From: Adiantum capillus-veneris
Lineage: Eukaryota > Streptophyta > Polypodiopsida > Polypodiales > Pteridaceae
Assembly (NCBI GenBank): GCA_014529385.2
Contig: CM043959.1
Span: 65,673,253 to 65,737,252 of the forward strand
Direction: 5' to 3'
DNA length: 64,000 bases
This document shows, piece by piece, positions 49,572 to 62,146 of the stretch. The notes beneath the pieces are model-generated. The model was not told the origin of the DNA. It searched no databases and worked only from the letters and a program-made list of their open reading frames with translations. A program made the translations under genes and the position numbers. The stretch's first letter is position 1, and every line of letters starts with the position of its first letter.

Positions 49572-51720
49572 TCTCAAGAAGTTGGCGGTCTTGCCAAGAA
49601 GGCACCGCGCCTCTTGCTGTGAGAGTTTGTGAGGAATCTCAAGGGTTATGAGAAGGAGCTAAGATGTAGATAACATAGCTTCTAGAGCTAAAGAAGAAAT
49701 GTAGCCAAAGAAGCCGCTCACTTTTCCCTACAAACACACAGGTGATGGAGAGAACTCATGAAAGATAATCAGAACAAAACAAAAATGAAAACATCGAGAT
49801 TACGATCATATCGTATCATGGGTAGGATAAAAGGGTTAATGGATGAGTCAATGATATTTAATCTTTGTTGTCCAAATAAGCTACGGATTTCTCTTTGGAA
49901 CTGTAGCTTTGTGCTTACTATAATGTATATATTTTGTCTAGCGATTTGGATTAGTTGTGAGTACAAATCCTCTTGATTCATAATAAAATAACCACATTCA
50001 CATCAAAAGAGAAGTCATAGTCAATAATAGGTAGTATGATGGGATCTGGTGAGAGAAGGATTTCGTTGAGCCTTTCAGGACCAAATAGAAACACTATGCG
50101 TTGCTAAAAGTGAATCTTTCGACTAATCCCAATGTTGACCCTAATAGATTGCACTAACTGGAATTGAAAAAAATTAACTCTATGTGGATTATGGTTATTC
50201 ATCAATGATATACTTAGTATGCACAAAGATAAAGGTGTGAAAGAAGTGAAAGGAGAAGAAGAAGAGAGTTTCTCTCCCAAGCCCTATTGTTGCCCTTAGA
50301 AAATAAGGATACTGCGGGGAGAGACGTACTTGTGGCAAGGAGATTCTTGAGTTTGTGGAAGAGAATGAGAACCTTAAGAGAGAGAGATGCTTGTGGAATA
50401 TGAAGATATGGTTACTAACCTTGTGCACATAATTGTTTCCCTCAAGAAGGTTGTACCCATTACATTGACAAGGTTGCTGCTTGAATGCCTTCCAATGAAA
50501 CAATTAGGACACAACAAGAGAGATCAAAGGAGGAGTAAGATAGAATTAGAGATAGATCTAAGTGTGGTGGTGGTATTAAAGATAGATAATGAGAGATAGA
50601 GATAGAGTTAGAGACAAGTATTGGACTAGATATGCAAATGAAAGTAAAACTAGCAACATATATCTTACATGAGAGCAATCGCCACCACCTTAATGGAGAG
50701 AGAAGATGAGGCAAGACTTCAGCCTTTCTTCAAGAGAAAGTATGGCACTAAGATGAGTGTGTCACTATGGAATTGAGCTATTCTCACTCACTCTTAACTT
50801 ATCCCAATGAAGAGAAGGTTGCCCTTTTTATAGGTGAGGGAGCCATGTTTTACATAATCACTTGATTAGGCTAAAGAGTTAGCCCATATCAAATGTTCTT
50901 TGGATATTTCTTAAAATGGGAAATATTAGGACTCAAAATATCATGAAATTCAGCATTTTTTATCGTTGAGGCTCCATGTGGGTGCATGATGTATGTGGGC
51001 CCCACCTAGGCATCTTCTGTGTGGCTCCAGCAGGGGTCCCAACTTGTGTGTCTTGTCCTTCAAGGCATCTTTGAGGTGTCACATTCACATTCTTATGTCT
51101 TTTATCCTCCAAATATCTTATTTTATGGAAAAAGACCAAGATTACCTCTTTTCACTTGATTCACTTGTTTACCATCTCTTCTTGCAGTGTAGTTGTGAGA
51201 GGGTTTTTCATTGGTTTCCCTGTAACTTTTGACCTGTAACTCGGATTGACATGCTTCAAAAGGCAAAATTGGCCTACTAAAAGAGCTTGACTTGGTTTTG
51301 GCCTTTTCTCCATGCCCTTCAAATTGGGATGGTCCAAGAAGCTTTGGATCTTCCTTTTCATAAAGTCTTCTAGTAGGCCCTTCCCTCTTGTATGTATCCA
51401 AGAAGGTATGCATTATTGAAGGGTTATATTATTAAATAAATATGAAAAGAAGAAATTAATTTATATATGGTAGGGTATAGCTGAGGTATTAGAAGAAATA
51501 TACAAATGCTTTTCCCCCAGACAAAAAGAGGCACAATCATTGATACTTCTCTTGCAGTACTTTCTAATAGTAATGTACATTTATATTACTTCAAAGGTAA
51601 TACTAAGGTATGGTAGAAAGCTTTTATTTATGCATATGAGTATTATATGAAGTATACTTATGCATCAAAAAGTCACAAGATAAATCGTTTAATGCCCATT
51701 CCCACTATATACGTGCCACA
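49572..51720 (-). repeat. Gypsy 5-prime LTR
   Basis: About 2.15 kb, matching 26852-30738 without its insert. The left edge has decayed (TCTCAAG for TGTCAAG), and the right edge reads ACGTGCCACA for ACGTGACA. It has a private 18-19-bp insertion near 51075 (GAGGTGTCACATTCACATTC region). Confidence 0.85.
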
Positions 51721-51732
51721 GCACGACAGCGT

Positions 51733-52511
51733 GAGGGTGATGTACTTCTCATTGTGGTTCTTTATGTCGATGATTTGTTGATCACTAGACCAAATTAGAG
51801 ACATATTGCTGAATTTAAGGATGATTTGAATGCTACTTTCAAGATGAAAGATTTGGGGCTGCTGCATCATTATTTGGGTATACAATTTAAGGAGTGTGAT
51901 GGTGGTATTGCCTTGTGTCAAAAAAGCTACATAGAGATATTGCTATGTAAGTTTGGAATTGAGGATTGCAAACCTATTGCCACTCCCATGGAAACAGGTT
52001 TGAAGTTGAGTCTACACGATGCTGGCGATCCTGCTGATGTCACTCTTTACCAAACTGTTGTTGGCTGCCTCATTTATGTATGCAACACGAGGCCAGATAT
52101 TCAGTTTGCAGTCTCACAAGTCAACAGATTTATGCATAGCCGAGGGTCTAAGCATTGACAGGCTGTCAACACGATTTTCCGCTACCTTAGTGGCACTTTA
52201 CATCTTGGCTTGTTTTATCCCAAGGGGGGATCATTGCCACTAGACTTACATGCTTTTTGGACTTAGATTGGGCTGGTTGTTTTGACACGCAAGTATCCAC
52301 AAGTGGTTTTTGTTTCATGCTTGGCAGTTCATGTATATCATGGTTGAGCAAGCAGCAACCTACTGTGGCCACTTCGAGTTGTGAGGCTAAGTACAGGGCA
52401 GTCTTCAGAGCTACGGTTGAGTGTGTATGGCTCAGACGCCTTATGGCTCATTTGGGTGTTGGACAACACACTGCCAACGCTATCTACAGTGACAGTCAGA
52501 GCTCATTGGCA
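51733..52511 (+). pseudogene. Copia-1 reverse transcriptase (second half) and RNase H (first part)
   Basis: Resumes with the catalytic YVDD (LYVDDLLIT), then KMKDLGLLHHYLG, RPDIQFAV and FRYLSGTLH, and RNase H with DTQVSTSGFC and SSCEAKYRA. It carries a TAG near 51798, a TGA near 52157 and frame changes near 52240. It ends in the SDSQSSLAVA motif, where Copia-3 has inserted with a GTTGC duplication. Confidence 0.85.
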
Positions 52512-52516
52512 GTTGC

Positions 52517-52704
52517 TGAAGGGGATCGGGGAGCACCACAGATGGAGAGTGAGAGAGAGAGAAGGAGACACACACACAATGTGGGTGGGGAGACTCAAAG
52601 AGTGAGCAGCCCCTTATACACTTATGGTATGTATAAGGTATACAAGTCAGTGGGAGCCCAGACTCTGGGCGGCCGGGCAAGGCACAGGCACCTATACCCC
52701 AACA
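52517..52704 (-). repeat. Copia-3 3-prime LTR
   Basis: 188 bp from TGAAGGGGATCGGGG to ...TATACCCCAACA on plus. On minus a purine-rich AAGTGGGAGGT just outside is the likely polypurine tract. Confidence 0.85.
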
Positions 52705-52783
52705 ACCTCCCACTTAAAGGCGACTGTGCCTTTAAGCAAGATAACCTAGTCTAAAGACTACAAAAGGTGAGAGAAAACCGCTG

Positions 52784-54613
52784 TCAACCGATGCCCACTG
52801 GCTGGCTGTGATCGTGTGCATCCGGCTGTCCTGCTCCCGTGTAAGTCCATACACCACCAGACGTACCGCACACGTACTGCAAGTATGTACGCAATACCTG
52901 TATATCTCCCTCGTGCACTATGCCATCATCAGTCAACAAACAACTGACAACCCCAACTGCAAATGCTCCCACTGCAGCTGCGATATCCGGTCTCAAGATC
53001 AACATCTCATACATGAGACCACCGAATGCCGATGCAATGCTAGCGGGCCCTGCTAGCTCTACGGAGCATGCATCAACATATATATCCCTGGCAATAGGCA
53101 TCTCTGACTGACGAGGCGTGTCAGCCACATGCATCTCCTGACTGTCCGCAAAAGATGCATCAACCTGTCGTGCAACCTCAGAGCAAACTAGTTGCTCTAG
53201 GTGTCTGCTGGAAGACATATCCTGCACAACTATATCCCCATGCTCACTTTCGAGCATAGAAAGGAATGATTGCATAATCGCTGACGTCTCAGCCTCCTCT
53301 GCAATCATCCACTGCAAACATGACCACTCAATCTGCTGTGACTCACTAGAGCTCTCATGCTCTAACTCCGTATGCATAGACTCTTGCACAACGTCCTCCT
53401 GTTGTGACTCACTAGAGCAAGACAACTCTATGTGTCTATCCTGCATAGAAGTATCTCGCACAACTGACTCTCTGCTTTGCTCAGTCACTAGCAAAGCATG
53501 CATGTCTGAATCTATCACCTCTCTGTGTGACTGCTCAAGTCGTGCCCCAACTGTGTGCACAACGAGCTCACTACTTTGCACTCCATGCAAAGCATCCTGC
53601 AACCCACAAGCAAAAGAGACTCGCCTGCTCTCTCGCTCTCTACCTGGTTGCATGATCACAGAGACAACACCGTCTCTCGCGTGATCCACATGCAATGGGT
53701 AACCTGTACCACTCCTGGCACCTCTTGCAATCACTAGCGAACCCAAATGCATCACAAAATCTCGCTCTCGTAGCAAAATCTGACATCCACAATCTCTAAG
53801 ATGACCAATCGAGATCAAACTCACTGTCAAATCTGGTACATATTGCACATGTCGTAACAAGTAAGATGCACCACTCAGTAATGACAGTCTCACATCTCCT
53901 GCACCTGCTATCACATGCACCGATCCATCGGTCAAACGTACACTGCCAAGCATCCCGCTAGAATAGATACAAAACCATGCACGATGCGGCAAGACATGAA
54001 ACATAGCATCTGCGTCTAGCAACCACTGCGAAGGGAGTGCACTATCCACATGTATAGCATCTCGTGCATAACTCGAGGTAAAAGTGACATCCCCGTCACT
54101 AGTATACTCCGACACTACATGTGCCTCAACTGTCAAAGCAACTGAGTCCATGGCATCACTACATACATCTCTGAGACTGCCATGTCTCCTACGATGTCGC
54201 ATACAACGAAAACAACGCCGTCTAACGTGTCCAGAATGACCACAATACCAACATGTCACCTGTCGGCGTGCTCGTGAATGTACATGTCTCACACGAGTCC
54301 GTGATGACTCAGATCTATCATACATATCATGTAATCTGCGCCAAAGTGCTCTCGAAGTAGTCTCATACATAACAAGAGCATATACAAATTCCGCAAGGTG
54401 CAAAGAGAGTGTAGATAGTGCCATCTCCTCTAGCTCCTGCCACTGATCGTCAGACATGTTTGAAGGTCTACCTACATCACCACTCAATGGTCGATGCAAC
54501 CCTTGCTGTGTCAATGCATCAAGCATACACTCTCTCCATGCTGCAAAGTCTAACTTATCAAACATGCGCATCTGTGAGAGGTCACAATCTAATCGATCAC
54601 CTGTCTCTGCCAT
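52784..54613 (-). CDS. Copia-3 gag-protease-remnant pol ORF
   Basis: Open without interruption. The frame extends up to 54778 but MAETGDRLDCDLSQ at 54613 is the Copia-like gag start; the residues before it are hydrophobic leader translation. Gag region KLDFAAWRECMLDALTQQ is followed by a shortened capsid, a CCHC knuckle (CWYCGHSGHVRRRC) and a protease-like region where the usual WxxDSGA reads WLLDADAMFHV, so the catalytic Asp is kept but the Ser-Gly is not. About 150 Ser/Gln/Glu-rich residues with SSESQQ repeats replace integrase and most of RT. The last 80 residues resemble the end of Copia RT (LRPDIAAAVGAF, LRTYLQYVCGTSGG). An open frame of this length beside so many broken ones suggests it served the element. 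Confidence 0.7.
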   Translation of the reverse strand: MAETGDRLDCDLSQMRMFDKLDFAAWRECMLDALTQQGLHRPLSGDVGRPSNMSDDQWQELEEMALSTLSLHLAEFVYALVMYETTSRALWRRLHDMYDRSESSRTRVRHVHSRARRQVTCWYCGHSGHVRRRCFRCMRHRRRHGSLRDVCSDAMDSVALTVEAHVVSEYTSDGDVTFTSSYARDAIHVDSALPSQWLLDADAMFHVLPHRAWFCIYSSGMLGSVRLTDGSVHVIAGAGDVRLSLLSGASYLLRHVQYVPDLTVSLISIGHLRDCGCQILLRERDFVMHLGSLVIARGARSGTGYPLHVDHARDGVVSVIMQPGRERESRRVSFACGLQDALHGVQSSELVVHTVGARLEQSHREVIDSDMHALLVTEQSRESVVRDTSMQDRHIELSCSSESQQEDVVQESMHTELEHESSSESQQIEWSCLQWMIAEEAETSAIMQSFLSMLESEHGDIVVQDMSSSRHLEQLVCSEVARQVDASFADSQEMHVADTPRQSEMPIARDIYVDACSVELAGPASIASAFGGLMYEMLILRPDIAAAVGAFAVGVVSCLLTDDGIVHEGDIQVLRTYLQYVCGTSGGVWTYTGAGQPDAHDHSQPVGIG

Positions 54614-56242
54614 GAGCACAATGTAGCAAACTAGAAAGCAAAACCACCTCACCAACAACACCTGGAAACTGTCTACGAATATGGCCAGAAACACAATGTA
54701 AAACCTGTGAGACACACTCCAAAATAGAGCTCCCGCAATGTCAATACAAGCCTCGCATGCTCTAGTATCACACTGCAATCCGTGAGCTAATCACCAAGCC
54801 CACACTGTGCGGTATCGATGCATACATACGCACAAATCTCCCACCTGCAGAGAACACCCCACACAAATGCTGAGTGCAACCCGCAATCTCTACCTAGATC
54901 ACATAAATGATACGCATAAAACTCCTGGGAAAATTTCGCCAGAGTTTCGACGCACAATGGCTATCAACACAAAATAACCATTGTCCTGCAAGCTCAATAC
55001 AATGATCAATCAATGCGCATCAAACTACACTCAACATACATGCATAAGCTCTGCAAAACTATGGCAAACAATGCTCGAGATCACAAGACTCTCCCACCCG
55101 AGAGCAAACCACTGTCTCAAGCAAAGAAAGATACACAACTCCTCACTCTTGCGAGAGTGGATACAAAAACACAAAACTGTGTCCAAACTAACAAAACCTG
55201 TCAAAGTGAGAGTAAACACTCGATCACAAACTATGGCGAGAATCTTGGAAAAATCCGACAGAATTTCCCCTGAAAACTGAGCAAAAAACTCAAGTACAAT
55301 CTCTACCATAAACCATAACACTACTCAATGCCAATGAGTAGAAATGCCAAAATGGCTCCACATTTTCACATACAATGGTAATCCGCACTCAACGTACATC
55401 AACGGAGTGACCGCGCATAAGCAAGCGCCAAAAGATTTGCAATCCGGAAACTTATTCAATGCGAAAACAATGCTCTCAAGAGAGCTCACCGGCACTTGAA
55501 AGTGCTCGTCAAAATGCATGTATAATGGGCATCAACCATGCGCCATAACCATATGCAAACCATCCGCAAAGACCATGAATCCAAGCACAAAATCACTGCC
55601 AAAGGATCCTATGAAAACCAGTGAAAGAAGCTCCACCTGTGTGCTCCAAAAAACTGCGTCTCTCAAGAGACCGCTTCGGTGGTGTGTAAACGCCTCCGTA
55701 CTTCGTTCCCCAAGTTTACCAAAAAACCCTCAAACCACAAGCTTAACACAAGCTGCAATTGCATCTTCAGCTCAGAATTTATGCACTCAACTTCAAGCAT
55801 CTCCCGTGCTTCCAAAAGTGCATCAAACTCGCACACAATGCGACAACAGAAAATCTGGAATTTCTGTATACAGTCAGTCTGAGCTGAATATCAGCAAAAC
55901 GGTGAAGAATTTGCAAAAAGTTTCTTCTGCAAAGTTGTAGACCACGTCGAAATGGATGGGCTACACGGACAGAATTCTCAGATCTGCATTCTACAAGGAG
56001 AAAAACGAATCTGAAAATAGTGCTTCTGCGCACACAGTTTTAGGGCAGCACCTTCACTTACACACAATCTTCCACACTCCTTTCTGAGCTTCCACAAGAG
56101 CATACATCACTCTCAACTGAGCTCACAAGCTCCCATTGCATTCTCACAAAGTCTTCTGCTTTCTTAATCTCTCTACCGTCGAGAGAGAGTGAGCTATCGC
56201 CTCGAAGCTCTCAAAGCCGTCGTGCTCTCCGCGGTCACCATA
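54614..56242 (-). other. Copia-3 leader
   Basis: 1.6 kb between PBS and gag start on the minus strand. Several short frames exist on both strands (for example 55518-55940 plus), without recognisable domains. Long leaders are common in non-autonomous LTR elements. Confidence 0.5.
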
Positions 56243-56254
56243 GCTCTGATACCA
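56243..56254 (-). promoter_or_regulatory. Copia-3 primer-binding site
   Basis: TGGTATCAGAGC on minus, two bases from the LTR, complementary to initiator tRNA-Met. Confidence 0.8.
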
Positions 56255-56256
56255 AT

Positions 56257-56444
56257 TGAAGGGGATCGGGGAGCACCACAGACAGAGAGTGAGAGAGAGA
56301 CAAGGAGACACACACACGATGTGGGTGGGGAGACTCAAAGAGTGAGCAGCCCCCTATACACTTATGCTATGTATAACGTATACAAGTCAGTGGACGCCCA
56401 GACTCTGGGCGGCCGGGCAAGGCACAGGCGCCTATACCCCAACA
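56257..56444 (-). repeat. Copia-3 5-prime LTR
   Basis: 188 bp, same ends as 52517-52704. Differences between the two LTRs lie mainly in the region 56285-56395. Confidence 0.85.
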
Positions 56445-56449
56445 GTTGC

Positions 56450-56651
56450 GAGGAAACCAGATTTTCATGCTCGCACAAAGAACATTGAGGTGCATTACCA
56501 CTATGTTAGGGAGAGGCACTCAGCAAGAGAGATCATCTTGGCTTATGTGCCAACACAGGACAACCTTGCAGATCTTTTCACAAAGACATTGCCTCGTGAG
56601 AAGCTTGAAGCTTTCCGCAAAGGTTTGGGCTTACTCCCCTATGTGGACTGA
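56450..56651 (+). pseudogene. Copia-1 RNase H C terminus
   Basis: Continues after Copia-3 with HARTKNIEVHYHYVRE and PTQDNLADLFTKTLP, the conserved end of Copia pol, and stops at 56649-56651. No polypurine tract or LTR follows within the next 45 bp before array sequence starts. Confidence 0.85.
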
Positions 56652-56696
56652 TCATGTCCTCAAGGCATGGCACTTCCCTTTACTCATGTGCCAACT

Positions 56697-58132
<1,436 letters not shown>

Positions 58133-59456
58133 TACTCTTATGGAAAAGCTAAGAAAGGTAGGTCGTGTGTCTCTCTGTGGTACCGTTGGTTGAAGACAAG
58201 CCACCGTAGGAATTGACATAGCATGCAAGCGCTGAGTGAAGCAGATGTAGCATGCAAGCATTGCGCTCCCAACATTAATTTTTCGTTTGTGCAGCTGAGA
58301 AATTTCAGAGAAGATCTCGCTCTTTAAAGACTCCTCATACATACAAATTAAATAAAAAGGCCTCTTGTATATCTTGCCCAACTTCCAATTTGCGCATCGA
58401 CATTCTCCCACAGGAAATGATCTTTTTTTTTTTTGAGAATTACCTACAACTTTGAAGTTACAACACACACAACCAACTCTTAAGCTGATTCTTCCCACCG
58501 TGTAAGGATGGTCAACCCATCATATGAACTACAGGAACAACCCCTAAGGGCTACATGTCACACGAGCTATCAAGGGGGTTTGAACCTAAGACCTTAGACA
58601 CAAGGGGATCTTGCTCTACCAATCAAGCTAGCACTCATTGACAAAATGAATAATCATTTTTTCTTTGATGATTCATTCAATATTTTAAAAATAATTGGGC
58701 TCTATTTTTCTTAAAATGAACACAAAACGTTTCCTTTTACTCTTCCTCTGAAGGAGCATTTTTTTAATTTCAAAGCAGTGTTGAGACAGACTTTTCCCAA
58801 ACACTACTCTCCAACATGCCTTCTTATGACCTCTTGCTTTTCCTATGCCCCTGCTCTACTTACTTTCTCAACTTCCATGAGAGTGATCTGCAGAATATGG
58901 CATTAGGCTCCACAATAATTCTCCCATTCTACCATCATTGAATCTAGCAAGAATTGTAGATAAGACTATGTATAGCTCGATAATGGTACGGTTTTGCTTG
59001 TCTAGAAAGGAGCAAGAAGGAATGGACGGGTTAGAGAGAGATAGAGACAAAGAGGCATGCCAACATCATGGGTCAAATCCATTTCATCCTATGACAAAAG
59101 AATTTTATCATTAACTTAACAAAACAAACATCACATGTAGCAGAACAACAACAATAGCATTGCATGTAGCACATTCAAGCAAGATGTGCCCCTCATAAGG
59201 TGCACTTGATTTTCACTACTCTCTCCATCCTGATAGTCCCTAGTCTTCTAGTGGGCTTTGACTAGCTTGCACTTGAAAGTTGAAGCAATTACGTAGCAAT
59301 TTCTCAATTTGTAGAGGAGGTAGCATGCAATACTATGTTCAAAATCATTCTTAGTGATGAAGTTTCAACAAAAATTAATGCATAATTTATGTTTCTATAT
59401 GCTAAACGACGGTGATATCCCTAATAATAATGTGAGCTCATCCTATGAAATATTTC
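58133..59456. repeat. Array unit 10, cut by Copia-2
   Basis: Normal order up to CATCCTATGAAATATTTC, where Copia-2 begins. The (AG)n and (TG)n tracts would follow and are not in the window. The phase mark is degenerate (GCTACTCTTATGG). Confidence 0.8.
58420..58638 (-). repeat. SINE-like segment, copy 9
   Basis: Both promoter-like boxes present. The body lacks about 20 bp around CCCCCATAGGTGGAGG that other copies have. Confidence 0.55.
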
Positions 59457-59668
59457 TGTTACCATATACATGTGGTAGTGATGTGTGTGAACACACTAGG
59501 ATCGCTGGGGCATTTTTTCCCTCTTTAGGAGGTTTTTTCCCCCGTGCATTGTATATACGCCCATCACTCTAGGGCTATCTATCTTTCCATTGCATACTAA
59601 GAAACACACTCTCTATTGTGTGCCTTGAGCTTCCTTCGTCTTCTCCAAGCTGTGTGCGCTTCTCTGCA
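59457..59668 (+). repeat. Copia-2 5-prime LTR, 3-prime end deleted
   Basis: Starts TGTTACCATATACATG and matches the Copia-1 LTR to TCTCTGCA, then jumps to GGTCACGTCC. About 31 bp containing the LTR end and PBS are gone; a GCA lies at both deletion edges in the Copia-1 version. Confidence 0.8.
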
Positions 59669-59997
59669 GGTCACGTCCTCCCGAGTTTAGTTGCCAGCTG
59701 CTCCAGCACATGCCTGTTCACTTTCTCCGATTTCAGTGAGCTTTGGCAGGCGTCCGCAGGTCAACAAATAATTTGGGACTGCTCAAAATTTTGATTTGAG
59801 CTCATTTCAGCCTCCGTTTCCACTACAAGCAGTACTGCACAGGCTATTTCATCATTTTGTGCAGAATTTTTGTCAGTGTCGTTTTCTGCATAACAGGTGC
59901 CTTATAGTCTTCTACGGTTTGTGCTATATAGCACAGGTTGTTCTTGCTCCGTTTCTCCTATTTTCGGGCAGTTTTCACATCAGGTGCAGCATTTACC

Positions 59998-61000
59998 ATG
60001 GCTGACAACAACAACACAGATGTGTTCAAGATGTTTGTTGTGCTGAGGACAGGTTGGATGGGGACAACTACCCTATGTGCGCTAAGATGATGCAACATGT
60101 GCTTGTGTCAAAGGGTGTCTGGAACATTGTGCAGAGCATTGATGTACGTCCTGGTTCTGAGGATGTAGGCGATGTTGAGGATGTTGCAGGTCTTGCTGCA
60201 AGGATTGAAGCTGTTAGAGTTGTTTTGCCTACGGTAGAACAAGCTCGTTGGGATCTTAAGGATGTGCAGGCTCATGCATTGATTGCATTGTCTGTCAAGC
60301 GCACCATTGTTCCTCACATCCGTTCAGCAAAATCTGGAAAACGGACTTGGGATATTCTAGCAGGTCTTTATGAAAGCCGCAATGAGGCTAAAATTGCTTT
60401 GCTACGTAAAGAGTTGGAGTCGAAGATTATGCATGAACAAGATGGACACTTTCCTTGGTAGTGTCAAGGATATCAATGAGCAAATTATTTCTGCAAGTGA
60501 AGTTATTTCAGACAATTCCCTTGTGCAGACTGTTCTTGATGCCTTACCAGATTCTTACCAAACTTTTGCTAGTACTTGGAGACTTATGACCCAAGGAAAT
60601 CTAGAAGTTGTCAAGTTTGATGCATTATGCACATTGCTGTTGCAAGAGTCACTTTCCAGAAAAAACAGGACTAGACAGCGTGCATTTGAACAGGCTTTTA
60701 TTGCTTCTCAAAGAAAGGGTGGTAACAGCAATGCAACCACTTCTTATGGTTTTGCTGCGAGTGGCAAAAATTCTGTTCCTAATGCTTCTGCTAGCAGCAA
60801 TTCGTCTGGAAATTCAGGTGATAAGGGCAAAAAGAAGATGCGTTGCCATTATTGTAAAGCCAATGATCACTTGATCAAGCCATGTCCTAAGTTGAAGGCC
60901 AAAGAGGCTAAGAAGAAAGAGGGTGGTTCCATTGCAAATGCTGGTTCCACTACAAATGCAGCCATTGTTGAGTCCTTAGTGAAAGGAGACTATGTTGCTG
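59998..61000 (+). pseudogene. Copia-2 gag, frameshifted
   Basis: ATG in MADNNNTDVFKMF. A 2-bp insertion near 60035 shifts the frame, which continues as GDNYPMCAKMMQHVLV (60054-60461). A 5-bp deletion near 60440 shifts it again, and gag continues in a third frame to the CCHC knuckle CHYCKANDHLIKPC near 60840 and a Lys-rich tail. Capsid and RNA-binding protein of the element; not translatable as one protein. Confidence 0.85.
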
Positions 61001-62146
61001 ATGTTGATGTAGAATGGTCTTTTAGGGTAGAGTGCACTTACAATCCTGTTGTCCATGATGCATGCTTGTCAGTTGCTGCAGATTCACATGTGTGGTATTT
61101 CGACAGTGGTGCTACAAAGCACATTACCTCACATCGTGAATTGTTTACCTCTCTCGAGTTTGTCCCTCATGGGAATTCAGTCACTTGTGCCAACAACGCC
61201 TCTTATCCAGTTCATGGAGTTGGAAAGATTGTGCTCACTACTACTAATGGCAGTTCCTTCACACTTGTTGATGCACTTTATGTACCCGGGATATATCAAG
61301 AAGAATCTCTTGTCTATATCTGCACTTGCTATACTTGGACTTGTAGTCAAATTTGTGGATGACAGATGTACAATTCATGATCTCAATTTTGGTGATGAAA
61401 TTGTTGCATCTGGCCTTTTGTGCCGTGGGCTGTATAAGCTCACTTTGTATGACAAGTGTGGACAAAATTTTGCAAATGCTGTTGCAGATTCAAGGGCTAT
61501 TTCAGATGCAAAACTTTGGCATGCACGTTTTGGTCATCTGAATTTTGCTAGTTTGCTGTGTTTGCAGAAATCTGATATGGTTGCTTCTTTGCCGCCTCTT
61601 GAAGCACCTATCAAACATGTTTGTGAGGGTTGTATTTTGGGTAAGATGCAGCGTTCTAAATTTCCAAAGGATGGTTCAGTTCGGGCCACATGCAGGTTGC
61701 AGCTTGTGCATAGTGATGTTTGTGGGCCCATGCAAACTTCGGCCTTGGGCAATTACATGTACTTCGTGACTTTCATTGATGATTACTCCAGGGATGCATG
61801 GGTATTTCCGATTAAAGCGAAGTCCGAGGTTTTTATGTGCTTCAAACAATTTTTGGCTATGGCTGAAAATGTCTCGAAATGTACTATGGGCACCCTCCGT
61901 TCCAATCGAGGGGGGGAGTATATGTCTCATGAATTTAATGCATTTCTGGCTAGTCGTGGGATAAAACACCAATGTACACTGCCTTATACACCTCAGCAAA
62001 ATGGTGTTGCTGAGAGGAAAAACAGGTCACTTACAGAAATGGCACGATGTATGGTCAAAAGTCAAGCTTTGCCGCATTCTTTTTGGCTTGAGGCCATCAT
62101 GTGTGCCACTCATGTACTTAACATGTGTCCTATGAAAGCTTTATAG
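61001..62146 (+). pseudogene. Copia-2 protease and integrase, broken
   Basis: Protease carries the intact catalytic WYFDSGATKH near 61095. The frame shifts near 61297 and integrase follows: HARFGHLN...CEGCILGK (HHCC), HSDVCGP (first Asp), FIDDYSR, and QNGVAERKNR with the Glu. The second catalytic Asp, kept in Copia-1 as LRSDGGGEY, reads LRSNRGGEY here, an Asp-to-Asn change. The frame ends at TAG 62144-62146, which is CAG in Copia-1. Confidence 0.85.

Larger units (their letters stand above)
26852..51727 (-). mobile_element. Ty3/Gypsy retrotransposon, minus strand, with two nested inserts
   Basis: Two LTRs of about 2.15 kb flank gag, protease and pol in Gypsy order on the minus strand. AGCGT occurs on both sides (26847-26851 and 51728-51732) as a 5-bp target-site duplication within Copia-1 reverse transcriptase; seven extra bases separate the right LTR end (51720) from the duplication. 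A 1.75-kb long-inverted-repeat element sits in the 3-prime LTR and a 12.8-kb DNA element in the integrase. LTR copies differ by roughly 5 percent in a short stretch compared by eye, so the insertion is not recent. Confidence 0.85.
52517..56444 (-). mobile_element. Copia-3: internally deleted Copia element, minus strand
   Basis: Flanked by GTTGC on both sides (52512-52516 and 56445-56449), a 5-bp target-site duplication within Copia-1 RNase H. Two 188-bp LTRs, a tRNA-iMet PBS, a 1.6-kb leader and one continuous reading frame make a complete 3.9-kb unit. Integrase and most of reverse transcriptase are absent, so it needs a helper. By eye about 10 of 188 LTR positions differ between its LTRs. 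Confidence 0.85.
24144..56696 (+). mobile_element. Copia-1: Ty1/Copia retrotransposon carrying nested insertions
   Basis: Plus-strand element with 5-prime LTR, PBS, gag, integrase, reverse transcriptase and RNase H in Copia order. It is interrupted by the Gypsy element (26852-51727) and by Copia-3 (52517-56444). After removing these, its coding pieces line up with Copia-2. It lacks the gag C terminus with zinc knuckle, protease and integrase N terminus through an internal deletion near 25289. The 3-prime LTR is absent: coding ends at 56651 and array sequence (TCGTTCAACAATTTTT) starts near 56697. Without a 3-prime LTR or 3-prime flank, no target-site duplication can be tested. Confidence 0.85.
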
